DNA of 64,000 nt from Oscheius onirici (lineage: Eukaryota > Nematoda > Chromadorea > Rhabditida > Rhabditidae): positions 5,220,398-5,284,397 of the forward strand of contig OW051469.1 of NCBI GenBank assembly GCA_932521025.1, read 5' to 3'. The position numbers and the translations under genes were made by a program. Positions 10,052 through 20,950 of this stretch are shown here, one piece after another. Positions within the stretch are counted from its first letter, which is position 1, and every line of letters starts with the position of its first letter. A model generated the notes under the pieces. The model was given only the letters and a program-made list of their open reading frames with translations. It made no database searches and was not told the origin of the DNA.

Positions 10052-13000
10052 GCTGAAAATTTAAATTTAACTGTAAGAACTGTTGCGTCCAGTCGACTCA
10101 AAGCCAAAGATCAGAAGACTACTCTGCAGTTCAGAATGAGTGAGAGCAGGAAGGGCATAGCACTCGACGAGGAAATTGAAACTAAGGGCAGAGCCCATGC
10201 AATTGTCAGTCAATTGACTAAGCTGGGAGGAGAACGGAAAAAAGAAAACAAGGGTGCAATCTGTTCAGCTACAGGTTCAGAGAGACAGAGAACAAACTGT
10301 GACACTGGGTGAGACAACCCTCTTTCCTTCTTTTTTTAGCCAGAATTAGGCTTATCATCCTCGTCTCTTCCTGCACCTAAAAAGTCCTGACTCATTCTCT
10401 ACGTAATTAATCGCCCTTCTTCTTTACTCTGAATGGATAAGAAGGGCAGAAACACGAGAGAGAAAGGAACATTGATCTTCGAAAGAGTGACAGAAAGACC
10501 TTGGAGACTCTTTCTGGAGGTAGTTTGGGAGAAACTATTGACAGGAAAAAGAGACTGCGAGAGAAAGGAGGAAACATAATCGCAAAAACACGGCAATTAT
10601 TCTCGGCATTAGAGAGAACCAGGTGGAAAAAAATACTTTCTTTTGCCATTTTGAGCGGTGACTACTAAACGAGTCAGGTTGTGAAGAGTGTACTTGAGCG
10701 TGTCCATTTAATTCTCACGGGACCAGAGACCGCAGAGTTGTCTATCCCTCCAAGTCACTCTTTTTCTCCTTTATTGCCGCGACCTTAAATTGGCCACGAA
10801 GGAAAAAACAAGCAGTTTGCAGAGAAGTAAGGCGGAGGACAACCTAGAGAGAACATTTAAATTCTCTGTGAATAAACGTTGCGTTCGAAATGGTTGTGAA
10901 CAGAGAACGAAAACATTTAGCTTTTGAACAGGTAAACTGTTCGAGAAGATTATGACGCGGGTCTGTGCACATGATTACACTCTTCACACCTCAGGAATTT
11001 TGTGCTGCCAAATTTAGGAGTTCTAAGCGAGAACACAAAGACGACCACGTTTGCACAACGTCACAACGTTTAAAACGAGGAGGTCTTTTATGATGTGCTC
11101 TGAGAGTTTTCGGACGAAAAGCTAAGAATTTGGATTCTTTAGCTGAAAATTATCTCCAGTGCCTGTAAGAAAAAGACTATTCCTGATCTTTCAGAAAAGG
11201 TGGCATTCTGTCTTTTGTCCGAGCTCTTATGCTTCAGTGCTCGTCGCTGGAATTTCAAATTTTGTTCTCGGGGACAAAGAGTTTTTTCTAAGAATCGGTA
11301 AAACTGAGGGACGGGTAAAATGCTAGCTTTAAACAAAATCCAAGACGAACAGAAAACTGCCCAAGAAACTGAGTTTTGGGAATTGGTTGACTTCTGAATC
11401 TTCAAAGTCTGCCCCCCAGAGAGAAAAGCGGCTTTAGGCGTGGGAGGAAGAGATTAGTTATTGTCGAGCGTTGCAAAATTATATTTTTGGTGTCTAGAGA
11501 TGGAAAAATGAGCAACATTTTGGCCTCATCTCAATAGGGACCGTATGACACCAAATTATGCAGCCATTTGGGCACATCGCATGATGTTGATGATGAGCAA
11601 TGAAAAACAAAGAAAACAACTTTTTCGGGGAGGATGGAATTGTATATCTCTAGCGATCTGTTGGAATAGCACTGGTACGCATGACTCAATGATGAATACA
11701 GCAAGTGCACCTATTATTTTCATGCTTTGAAAAAGTTTCAAGAATAATCGCACCAATGAATCTTCTACTTCGTAGAATTCAGCAGGAACTGTCTAATTAA
11801 AAATGAATAGGAAATTTTCGATATCGATTAGAAAATGAAATCACATGAAAGGAAAATGAGATTGCTAGACGAAAAACACGGACGTCAAAAATAGGCTTTT
11901 TGAAAGTCACAAAGTTTTGAGGGGCTGTCTCGTAGCGAAATTGTTCGATTTGAAAAAGACTACTTTGCAAAAATCTTGGCTGAGTATCCAACGTTTACAC
12001 GTTATATCAATTTGGCTACAGCACACAAACATTGGATATTCAGCCAAGATTTTTGCAAAGTGACCATTTTTAAATCGAAGGTTTTCACTGCGAGACAACC
12101 CCAGTTTTTGAAGCCATAGATTGAAAATGAAATGAAGATGAAAATTGGAGTGTAGCAAAATCCAACATACAATATAGAGCAAGATCTTTTTTGTTTTGGA
12201 GCCAGTAATTAGCGTTAATCTCCCCAATAAACAAATGACCTCCTCGTGACTATTTATCGTAACAGTCATGCAATAATTTTGAGGGTTCAGAAACAGAACA
12301 CAATGAAGAACAGATGCAAGAAAGGGTTCGTGTCGATTGGGTAACAAGAATTGGCTGAATTCGATTGTGACTCTACGTATCAACAAAGAATATCAAGTCT
12401 CAACAACAGAATTTTAAATAAAGAAAGAATCCAAAAAGTACAAAGGAAAACCACGAGACTACGGCTTCAAAAGTTCAAGAAAAGGGGAGACACGGTGAAG
12501 AGCTGGTGGCTTTGACGTTGCCCCGAGCGTGCATAATGCGCAGTGGAAGAGGCACTTTCTAAATTACGAGGACGAAGGATGAAGGTGACGGGAGTCTGGG
12601 ATACATTATTCATAGAAACAGAGACGACAATGAGCGAAATGATTACCATTTTGATATTTTTTTGACTCAAATGAAGGAGAAATAGTTTTTCAAGGTTTTC
12701 GAAAGATGGGATAAACAGATCTATGTTTCCGTAATTCGACGCCCACCTTCTCGTGTCACTTTTTCAAAATATGGCTCAAGAGAGAGGGAGAGACAAAGAA
12801 CGTTGTTGACCAGTCCTGCCACACATGTGTTTCTCGCCTTTTTCTCTTCTCGACAAAGTCGAGTCTCACCATTCATTAACCATTCAAAACAGAGCATTGT
12901 CAAGAGGGACTGGGCTGGAAATGAGCGATGGTTTTTGGTCTTAAAATTGTTTTGGTAAATAGATGGAAACACTAAGCATATCTTTGGCCAGAATCACCTG

Positions 13001-13829
13001 TCCCTGTTTGTTTCTGTTCCTGTGGAACTCGGTTACCATGATCGAACCCAGGTCACTCAAAAGGCGTAAAAATAAAATCGTTTCCAAATTGGAAGGACCC
13101 GAAAAGAAGAGAGAAAGGCGATCCGGCAAAAAGCCAGGACTCTCACTGTTATCCGATATGTGTCAGAACACTTGAAGTGGAGAGTCGAGGCAAAAGAGAT
13201 AGCGAGACCTAGAATTATCGAAACGGGACTCTTCCTCTGGATTTTACACTGTTTCCAGGTGTACGCTCTCGAACCTGGAGTCATTAATTTTATGGGGCAC
13301 CTGCCGGTTGTCAACACATTACGAACGAGAATTTATGAGCTTCTTGAGGGCAGAACTCTGTGCGGAAACTTTTTTATTTTCTCAAGTTAATTAACTTAAA
13401 CCAATAAAAAGGACGTTGCTCAAAGTGAGAGTCCAGGAGTCATTTTTGTAAAGAGTCAAAGTGACAGTGCGGGTCGGACAACAATACATTGAATTAGCTG
13501 GCGCAGAGATGAAGGCAAACATTGAGAAAAGAGAGACAGGACTGATGCGCTGCCAAGGGAACTTACCCCATTTTTCAAGCACGGGATATGTTACCTACAT
13601 GCTTTTCGAGAGCAAACACTGTCTGAGCTGAGAAAAATCAAGGATTTTGGTATTGTCCAATATCAGAGAACCGTGTGCGAGGACGAACACTGTTGACGGA
13701 AGATGGAGTCAATTACAGTCTATTTCATCAGGACAGATTGCGTTTCGTTTGTTAAAAAGTAGCAGTAGATGCAAGTTTTATTAGACTAGATTCTAATCAA
13801 GATAGAAGGACAGAAGAAAGGCATACAAG
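10052..13829. other. Gene-poor region with one foldback element
   Basis: Nearly 3.8 kb with no convincing coding exon on either strand. A 57-codon ATG frame at 10138 follows TTCAG closely and ends at a good donor (GGGTGAGAC), but no partner exon in matching phase was found. The 70-codon frame at 12963 begins hydrophobic but lacks supporting splices. The only clear structure is the inverted repeat annotated separately. Confidence 0.5.
11908..12117. repeat. Long inverted repeat (foldback/MITE-like element)
   Basis: Two arms of about 75-85 bases are imperfect reverse complements around a spacer of about 30 bases. The core is actttgcaaaaatcttggct on the left and agccaagatttttgcaaagt on the right. 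Outward, gggctgtctcgtagcgaaa matches the complement of the right arm end (gcgagacaaccccag). Mismatches are spread along the arms, suggesting an old insertion. No transposase is present and no second copy was noticed in this window. Target duplications are unclear. Confidence 0.7.
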
Positions 13830-13902
13830 TTGCTAGAATTGAAACTTCTGTTCAACAGGATTCAACAATTGCTTTTATTTTCAATTGCTTATATTTTCAC
13901 AA

Positions 13903-14181
13903 GCTGTGCGAGTGCTTCCTCAAGCGCTCCTCAGCGATTCTACCAAGACCAGAATTTACTGTGGAAAGAAGAGGATTCCAATCCCAGAACTGCGACACAG
14001 CGGGGTTGTCAAGTCAACCTTCATGGCTCCACCAGCGATGCTCGTCTCTACAGTGATTCCACCAAGTCAAGTAGCCATCTACCCGAACAAGAAGACAATC
14101 CCAATCAAGAAGATGTCTTCACGACTCGGTCAGGATGTCACCTGCTGGATGAGAAGAAACTGGGCAGTGGTCGAGACCTGA
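13903..14181 (+). CDS. Terminal coding exon of an unrecognised gene
   Basis: The frame ending at 14181 (TGA) shows strong C/G bias at third positions, and AATAAA follows at about 14240. The same DNA in the other frame (13830-14210) lacks that bias. The exon appears to begin after tttcacaag, with phase 1, so an upstream exon is required; I could not find it. The product end (about 90 residues) is basic, with repeated short motifs such as NKKTIP and PIKKMSS, and one CW..RNW. No family is recognised. N-terminal start and length are open. Confidence 0.45.
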   Translation, partial: AVRVLPQALLSDSTKTRIYCGKKRIPIPELRHSGVVKSTFMAPPAMLVSTVIPPSQVAIYPNKKTIPIKKMSSRLGQDVTCWMRRNWAVVET

Positions 14182-14249
14182 GAGCGGCGAAGGATTCCAA
14201 GAAACTATAGTTTCTACATGATACCCCTCGATTCTGTCAAATAAATTGT

Positions 14250-16777
14250 AAATTGTAATTGTTCAACAGGATAAAGTATGCAAAACGTGCAAGTTTCTTA
14301 GTTTTGCACCCTCGGATTTTTTTGGATGGGAAAAGAGGGAAGATGTGAGGTCGGACGTGGGAACAAGAACTGCAGAATATACTGGGTGGTGCCAAAGAGT
14401 TCCTCAATAAACAAAAAGAAAACCAACCGTTTAGCGAACACGGAAATCCGTCTTTTTTGTCCCATGTAGTGCTGAATGGAAGACTGGGTGACAGTCGACA
14501 TCTTAGGCGAACGACTTTCCTCAATTGCGAACATCTAAATTGCAAAGTGCGTCTTGATCAAAGAAGAAGAAAAAGTAAGATACTCTATTTGCTCTAGACA
14601 GTTGAAATCAAAAACTCGTCATCGTGGCAAGAGGATACGCCTTTCGTGAGACGAGAAACAATCAAACACGTTGCAAGAATTCAAAAATCTCGCGTGTTCT
14701 CAGTCATTTTTGGTCAAGAAAAATGTAATTGGCGCCATGTCTAAAAAGGTCTTTGGCCCAAATTGGAGGTGCTATACACAGCTCTCGCATAAAAGAAAGT
14801 GTCAAAAATATTAGGGAGCCTGGCGTCCGCAAAGAACGCGGGCCATTTCCGTGTGGAGACACGCGATTGAGTTAGCAAGAGCACTGGAGGCCATGTGCTG
14901 CTTTTGGAAGACATTGTGGAATTCAGATTTTTCCAGTTTCTGTCAGCTGCCAACTGCAAGAAGACTATTTTGGATGAAATCATGCCAACAGTCTATTGTT
15001 TCGAATGTAAGAGTATCGGCTACAGTCAAGATTGAAGCATGGATAGGAGAGAAAAACAGAAATAGTACGACGAAAAGTTACTAGTCAACGTAGGTAAGAA
15101 TGGAGTCCCAATGGTTAAAAGACCAAACAGAAAAACAGTCTGATAAGCTAACAAGATGGTAAATGAGCCATGTATATTACAGAAGGAGGGTGACAAGAAG
15201 AGAAAAGGGTAATATGATGTTTCTAGAGGATTCAAACGATTCCAACAAGACAGAAGAGGAAGAGATAAAGAAATAACCTTTGTGCTTGGACTCTTTTACG
15301 CATTATCAGAAAATTTAAAAAAGGCTTATGCATCCATGCATGAAGGGCTAAGAAATATAATGCCAGAGACCAAAAACTGCCAGCATAAGCCGTCCATCGC
15401 ATGGAGCAGAAGCCACACAACGACCATTAAAATGAGGTCTCTCTCCTCCCTCTGGAGACTTGACAGAAAATTTATGAGCGCTAGTTCAAAAGTAGCCGTT
15501 CTTCTTTTTTTGGAGAGGATCCAAATCGGGAGCTTGTTTTCGTAATTCGGCCACTGATTCAATCCCGCTGAATGGAAAAATAAGAGGATGACCAATTTTG
15601 TGTTTCGGGCGGGTGGGTAGGTAAATAACTTTACGATTTCATAGTATATCCATGAAAACCGGTGCTAAAAGTCCGACAATTGACCCTGTCGAGCTACAGT
15701 ATAAAGAAATCGAACAGGAGATACAAGCTTTCAATATCTTCGTAGATTCTACCAAGTTAATGGGCAGATCTTTAAACAGCGTGAATGGACATTTTACGTT
15801 CTGAAACCAGTAGTTTAAACAAAAACCAAAAAGACTCTGTAGCCGTCCTGCAGCCCTTTCAGAAGAATTGAAGAAGGTCTTCGCGGAAGAAAACATCCTA
15901 ACAGGGCACTTGAAAACAATTAGAATAACTCCATCTCTCGGGCCAGCTGAAAAATATGTGCGTCTTTTTCCTTCCTTTTTTGAATTCTAAGACTCTAAAG
16001 ACGGAGGGAAGGAAAGGCTAAACCTTGACGGATTTGGATCAACGAGGGAAGAAGACGTGAAAAAGGCGAAAGAACGAAAAAAAAGAGAGGTAAACGAGAA
16101 ATAACAAGCCCTTTGACCCGGAGAACTTACCTCGTTTTTCAGAGGGATACATCCGCGTAGTATCATGAAGTCTCCTCTGACAAAACTTGCAGTCGGAGAG
16201 AATTGGTTACAGCCTTGAAAGCCTAAGGTGAAGCTTTATATCGGAAACTGACTGTAACGCATTTTGTTCGGAATCAGCTGATTTCAATTATTCATTAGCC
16301 GCTCACAGCTTCCACTCACAAGATGTACATTCTTCCTCCCGCCCGAATTTATTTGTCCGAGAGAGCGAGAGTCTGTGTCTTTTCCTCGTCTCTGGGTTCT
16401 TTCTCAAGAGCTCGAGAGATCTCAACACGCCCCTTGGAATTTTTGGGCTGAGCCACTGTTTTTCGTCAATTACTTCTTCCCATGAGACTCCCCGAGTCCA
16501 TTACCTCGAAAGCGACAAGATGCCAGTCACCTCTCAGTGTCTTGTTTTTTCGGGGTGGCAGCTCATTTTTTCAGTTTAGTTCGAAAAAGCTTATTTTCTA
16601 GATTCCTCTTCATCGAAACCTCCAACTGAATTATTGATTCTTTCATGTGTCAGCTTCTCTGAATTTGTTAAGCAATCACGCTCCCACTCACCTTTACATC
16701 ATACTACCAAAATATGAAAAGCTTTAATTTACAGTTTGCTCCTGTGAGTTGAGACAATTTTATTGCGAACACACAGT
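14250..16777. other. Intergenic; possible eroded minus-strand membrane-protein exons
   Basis: No gene can be supported. Between about 15,300 and 15,900 the minus strand has hydrophobic stretches (for example MVVVWLLLHAMDG) next to plausible gt/ag sites, but no continuous model holds. The last kilobase is AT-rich and probably holds the promoter of the SPEC3/Stum gene. Confidence 0.4.
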
Positions 16778-18233
16778 ATGGAATTTGAAGAAGAGCCTCA
16801 TGCCCGGGTCGACAAGGAACGCGTCTCTATCTCTGTTGTACAGGTACTGTTAATAAATTAACAAAAATAATAGCCAAAATGGTCAAGCTAGAAAAGTATA
16901 AATGTTTAGCACCATGGAAAGTTCCGCCGAGCAATTCCCAGCATGCCGATGGCCTTGGCAGTTTTCTGCCTAATCTGCAACGTTCTTATTCCTGGTTTAG
17001 GTAAATTTTTTTCATAAATTGCTCTCCACAAAGTCGGCACCATACTAATTGTGTTTCCCATCTGTTTTAAACTTTCCTTTTTGCGATTTCCGAGAAACTA
17101 TGTGTATAACTGACTGCCACAAACAAACGAGCGTCTCGCCGTCATGGCTCTCAAGTGCCCGAACACATGTGTGACTTATTGCCGTATTGTGAATGACCCT
17201 CCGGACAGTGACAGACAGACAGAAAAATTGTTTCCAGGAACCTTCATAGCTGGTCTTTCCGTTCTTTGCTGTGCTGACAGAAGGACAGACACCAAATGGG
17301 GATCGTGCGGAACAAATTCACTAGCGGCCCTCTTACAGGTAACTGTTCTGTCTACAAAATGACAAAGATTCAGCTTGTACTTTCTCCTGTCCTAATCGGC
17401 TACATTTGGTCTCTAATGTGGGGCATTCTGTTCATCCAAATAGCGCGTAAGTGGTTCATCTCCTCGATTGATCACCGGTCCTCTTTCGTCGACTGTTGTC
17501 CGTTTAGTCGGTGGTAGTTTGTGTCTCGTGTGTTCTCATAATGCTCAATCTTGTCCTATGTCCTCACCATATTGTCTCAGTCAGTCCTGTGAAAGCATCC
17601 CGTTGCATGTTCTCTTTTTTTGTCAATGTCACGGAAATGAATGTTGTGATTGTCGTCGTTCGGTTATAAACTAATGTTTTTACAGGTTTGTTCGCGGTGA
17701 TCTACGGGGGGTTCCGTGTTTCGAATGTCCATTCTCTTGGCGGTAGATGCGAACTAAGGAAAGCCCTAAAGAAAAGAACAAGTTTTTGCCGTAACAAATA
17801 TACTTGGGCGGCTCGATTTTTGACCCTCGAGCCGGCTCAGCTCGAAGAAAATTCGAACCGGCTCGAGCCAAAAAATGTCAAATTTTCGTCTATTTTTTTG
17901 GCAAAACAGGACAAAATGTCAAGTGTAATGTTATAAATTACTGGGTAGGGCGTATCTACTATAACTTTGTTCCTCTGGAGCTATAACACAACTTCTATTA
18001 AAAAGGGGAATCCCTTTTTAGAATTTCGTAAAATTTCCGTTTTTCTATAGGCTCGAGCCGGCTCGGCTCGTGCCCAAGTATAGTAACAAACCTTTTCTAA
18101 ATGTTACTTTTGCGTCTTTTCTACAACAAACGAGTCGACGTCTCCATTGGAAACAATTTCAGTGGACGAAGCTGAAGCCTTGCGAATAGCTAAGCGAGAC
18201 GCATTGCGAAGAGCTGCTGCTGCTTCGAAGTGA
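16778..18233 (+). CDS. SPEC3/Stum family four-TM protein
   Basis: Six exons with exactly matching phases: 16778-16843, 16910-17000, 17238-17338, 17374-17446, 17686-17742 and 18163-18233, giving 136 residues. The core reads RRAIPSMPMALAVFCLICN, IPGLGTFIAGLSVLCC and GYIWSLMWGILFIQIA. This is the conserved family pattern: a Pro-rich approach, two or more membrane segments, G-x-G-T followed by a CC motif, and IWS-x-MWG. Drosophila Stum of this family is needed for mechanotransduction in proprioceptive neurons, and SPEC3 was described in sea urchin cilia. A ciliary or neuronal membrane role is a reasonable inference. The acidic N-terminus and basic Ala-rich C-tail (RRAAAASK) should be cytoplasmic. 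Intron 5 carries a MITE. The alternative acceptor near 16874 is excluded because it runs into a stop. Confidence 0.88.
17801..18080. mobile_element. MITE with terminal inverted repeats and TA target duplication
   Basis: A 280-base element inside intron 5 of the SPEC3/Stum gene. It begins tacttgggcggctcg and ends cgagccggctcggctcgtgcccaagta. The outer 9 bases (tacttgggc / gcccaagta) are exact inverted repeats, and the inner GGCTCGAGCCGGCTC blocks are palindromic. It is flanked on both sides by TA (17799-17800 and 18081-18082), the target duplication of Tc1/mariner-type transposons. There is no coding capacity, so it is non-autonomous. Confidence 0.75.
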
Positions 18234-18344
18234 AACTATCTTCTCTAATTCGATTCATATATTACTGTATTTCATGTAACAAACAATCTTCAAAATTTCT
18301 TATATTTTTGGACCGCATAAAGTTTTATTCCGTCCCAGGTAAAA

Positions 18345-19891
18345 TCACAACAGAGACGGACGGCGAGCATAGACTGCTCCAGGAGGAGGTCTCCAAACAG
18401 CCCGGTCCGGATAGTCCTTCTTCGGCTTGCTCTCGGTTTTCGGGACATGATTTGGAGCAGCCATAAACTGATCACCCATAGATTGGAGAGGAATTCCTGA
18501 TATCGGAGCTGCGAGCGCCTGTTCTCTCACCGGTGGGATAGTAACAAGTTCAGGACGTCTTTCTGCCATGACGCGGGCAACGCGGTGCTCATTGCAGAGA
18601 GCATCAAGGATTCTGCTTTTCAAAGTTTCGTTAACTTTCTGGAAAAAAATTATCTACATAAATTTGAACTCTTTTTTTACCTCGCCAGTAAAGTTGAACG
18701 GAATTGAATCTGATTTGTCTTTTGGAAGCAGTAGCAGTTGATCGAATCTTCCGGTTTCATTGTCGGTGCCACTACGATTAATACTCAGTGGATAAACCAT
18801 GAATAGATCCACTGGATATTTACTGTTCATCAGCTGTAACAATGGTTGCCTTGGATGAAAAAGTTTCACTAACCGTAGCCTTTGCAGTTCCAAACGTCGT
18901 GTTGTCGTGTGGGGAACTCAGTCCACCAGGGAGTCCATCGGTAATCAGAAGAATTAAGGCTTTATTAGCTATACTGTATTTCTAAATTTAAATTATTAAA
19001 AATACGCTATCCCACTTACCAGTTCCTCCGCTTTTTGATTCCAAGTTTTGACAGTTTGGTCGACATAGAACCAAGTCCATGTATTTCCCCTTGTCTGATT
19101 TGTTAGACATAATCTGTGGCGTTGAAATATGCTTCGTTTGTCCAATTTGGGCGAATAACTTGCGTCATGTCAGACGAACAATTTGAACAAAACTTATCCA
19201 CAATATAATTCGGACTGCTCCACTGCTTGAAAACGACAGTTAATTGATTGGGAATATCAGTAATGAAGCTATTGACAAAGTTTTTGATGTACCGCCACTG
19301 GTCGAACCGACCTTCTGTGGTCTGACTGTCCGGTGGGGCCATTGAAGCAGAGCCGTCCACTAGGAAAATGACAGTCTTATACAGCGTGCCAAAACAAAAT
19401 GGTGGTGTAGTTGTTGTAGGCGTGGTGCTCGTCGTTGTAGTTGTAGTTGTAGTGCTTGTCGTAGTTGGAGTCGTGGTGGTGGTAGTAGTGGTAGGAGTTG
19501 TCGTTGTTGTCGGAGTCGTCGTTGTTGTAGTGGTAGTAGTTGTCGTTGTAGGAGTTGTTGTTGTCGTTCTAAATGGAGAGCCGTGTTGCAATCAGCACAT
19601 GTTGACTGCATGCTGGTGTAACATCTGCCAAACTACAAACACGACCCATATTCATTATTTTCTTATAATTTTTGATTGGGCGTTCACAAGAGCGTTGAAC
19701 TAAATCTACTGAACCACTAGACTACCAGCAAGAGAAGACAAATTTGTTCAAACTCCCATAACTTACGTAGTCGTCGGAATTGTCGTGGTCGTAGGAGTGG
19801 TTGTAGTTGTGGTCGTGGTCAATGTTATATTAGTATCTCCACATCCCAAGACGGAGCCAGTCACAAAGACCAGGACGAGAAAAAGGCGCAT
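18345..19891 (-). pseudogene. Secreted Thr-rich von Willebrand A-domain protein with a frameshift
   Basis: Signal peptide (MRLFLVLVFVTGSVLG), a short Thr/Pro stretch, an intron, a second long Thr run (about 50 residues, 19,410-19,590), then a vWA domain. The MIDAS motif is DGSAS near residue 95 and ITDG follows in the next exons. The C-tail is Pro-rich with no membrane anchor. Introns before KYSIANK, LMNSKYP and KVNETLK are short and in phase. Near 19,103 the frame breaks: DYV is followed by TAA. Deleting the effect of one missing base restores TNQTRGN..W, which aligns with the divergent paralogue next door. AATAAA lies at 18324-18329. The break is either a real one-base deletion or an assembly error; no gt/ag intron fits. 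Such nematode vWA proteins are thought to be extracellular adhesive or immune-related factors. Confidence 0.65.
19410..19590 (-). repeat. Threonine-codon microsatellite-like tract
   Basis: Imperfect (ACN)n tract coding a Thr run with scattered Pro and Ser. The complementary strand is open as a Val-rich frame, which is only a shadow. Such tracts encode O-glycosylated linkers in secreted nematode proteins and are prone to length change. Confidence 0.8.
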
Positions 19892-20064
19892 ATCTCCAAG
19901 CGAGAAGCAGAATGTCCTTCGCGGCTTCCAATAAATCCTCCAATAAGAGCTGCTCCCTGAACTAATGTGTTATCGCAGCAACGGAACAGTCTCAAAACTG
20001 TTCCAATGGCCAGACTTCCCGTCCCGATTGGGAAAGTATCCCACCAAACTCCTATTCGTTCGTC

Positions 20065-20950
20065 ATGTTAGCCCGAAAAACAGACATGTTTCTTATTTTC
20101 ATTCTACCCTTGGGAATTCTATCCTGTCCCCAAGAATTTTGCACAACCACGAGCTACAGCGCCATTATATTCCTCGTGGATGCTTCTAGTTCGATGGGCA
20201 ATGGAACATGGGTTACCCCAGAAGGAATAGTCAAAGATGACTCAGCCTCCTGGAGTCCGAATGATCAGTGGAAGAATGTGAAGCCGTTCATCAACAGCTT
20301 CTACAACTCATTTCCATCCGTATTCACAGTCGTTTTCCGCCAGTATTCATCATCCAAAATGAATGTCTACAGCTCGAAATGCAATCCCAACATGACAAGG
20401 GTGTTGAAGGCCAATAACTACACGATGAAGGACTGGAAAGAGGCGACAGAGTTCGTTTATACGAATTTGAGCAATGGAGATACCCACCTGGGGAGCTGTC
20501 GAGAATGTGACCAGGCAGTGGCTGGAGAAAAAGGCCGAATTGGTAAAAGAAACTTGTTGTCCAATATTTTTTTTTCAGAACCTTCCCAAAAACGCTAGAG
20601 CACTTCTTCTGCTGATAACCGATGGAGAGCCTTCAAAGCGTGAGCCAGAGAATAATATGACTAGTGCTATCAGTCTGGTACTTTCTTTGAAAACTTGCCA
20701 TCTAGTTTTTCGTCTTACACGGATCTGTTCATAGTGTACCCAGAGTTTGCCAACCCTACCGAAAATCAGATTAATGGTCTGCTGAGTCTTCACAACTTGA
20801 CAAGAAATTGGGAGACCGATTCCCTCAAGTTTAACTTCAACAATGGGGTTGATAGATATCAAATTGCAAATAAGCTTAATTTTCAGACGCTGGGAGAAGA
20901 TCTGAGACTCCTCACAGCGGCGACTTGGCCTCTTCTCGATCCTCGATCCT
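20065..20950 (+). pseudogene. Secreted vWA-domain protein, divergent paralogue, damaged
   Basis: Signal peptide (MFLIFILPLGILSC), then directly a vWA domain with MIDAS DASSS and later ITDG; no Thr linker. It aligns along its length with the minus-strand gene 170 bases away, so the pair is a divergent duplication sharing one promoter region. Two breaks are visible. After TNLSNGDT, near 20,485, the frame must move by one base to reach WGAVENV, which aligns with the paralogue. Near 20,680-20,710 no splice keeps the frame into SSYTDLFIVYPEF. The 3' end (after FNFNNG and an acceptor at 20,887) collides with the minus-strand kinase relic. This is probably a pseudogene, though error in a CCC run could explain the first break. 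Confidence 0.6.

Noticed and set aside
10138-10311. 57-codon ATG frame after TTCAG
   Set aside because: No downstream exon in the required phase.
13830-14210. 126-codon frame with signal-peptide-like start
   Set aside because: Overlaps the 13,903-14,181 frame, which has the clear third-position bias; this one lacks it.
15232-15900. Hydrophobic minus-strand frames suggesting a multi-TM gene
   Set aside because: Several plausible splice sites, but no model keeps one frame; left as unannotated.
19368-19703. Val-rich plus-strand frame
   Set aside because: Complement of a Thr-codon tract.
19095-20500. Programmed frameshifting shared by the vWA pair
   Set aside because: The two copies need shifts in opposite directions and have no common slippery sequence.
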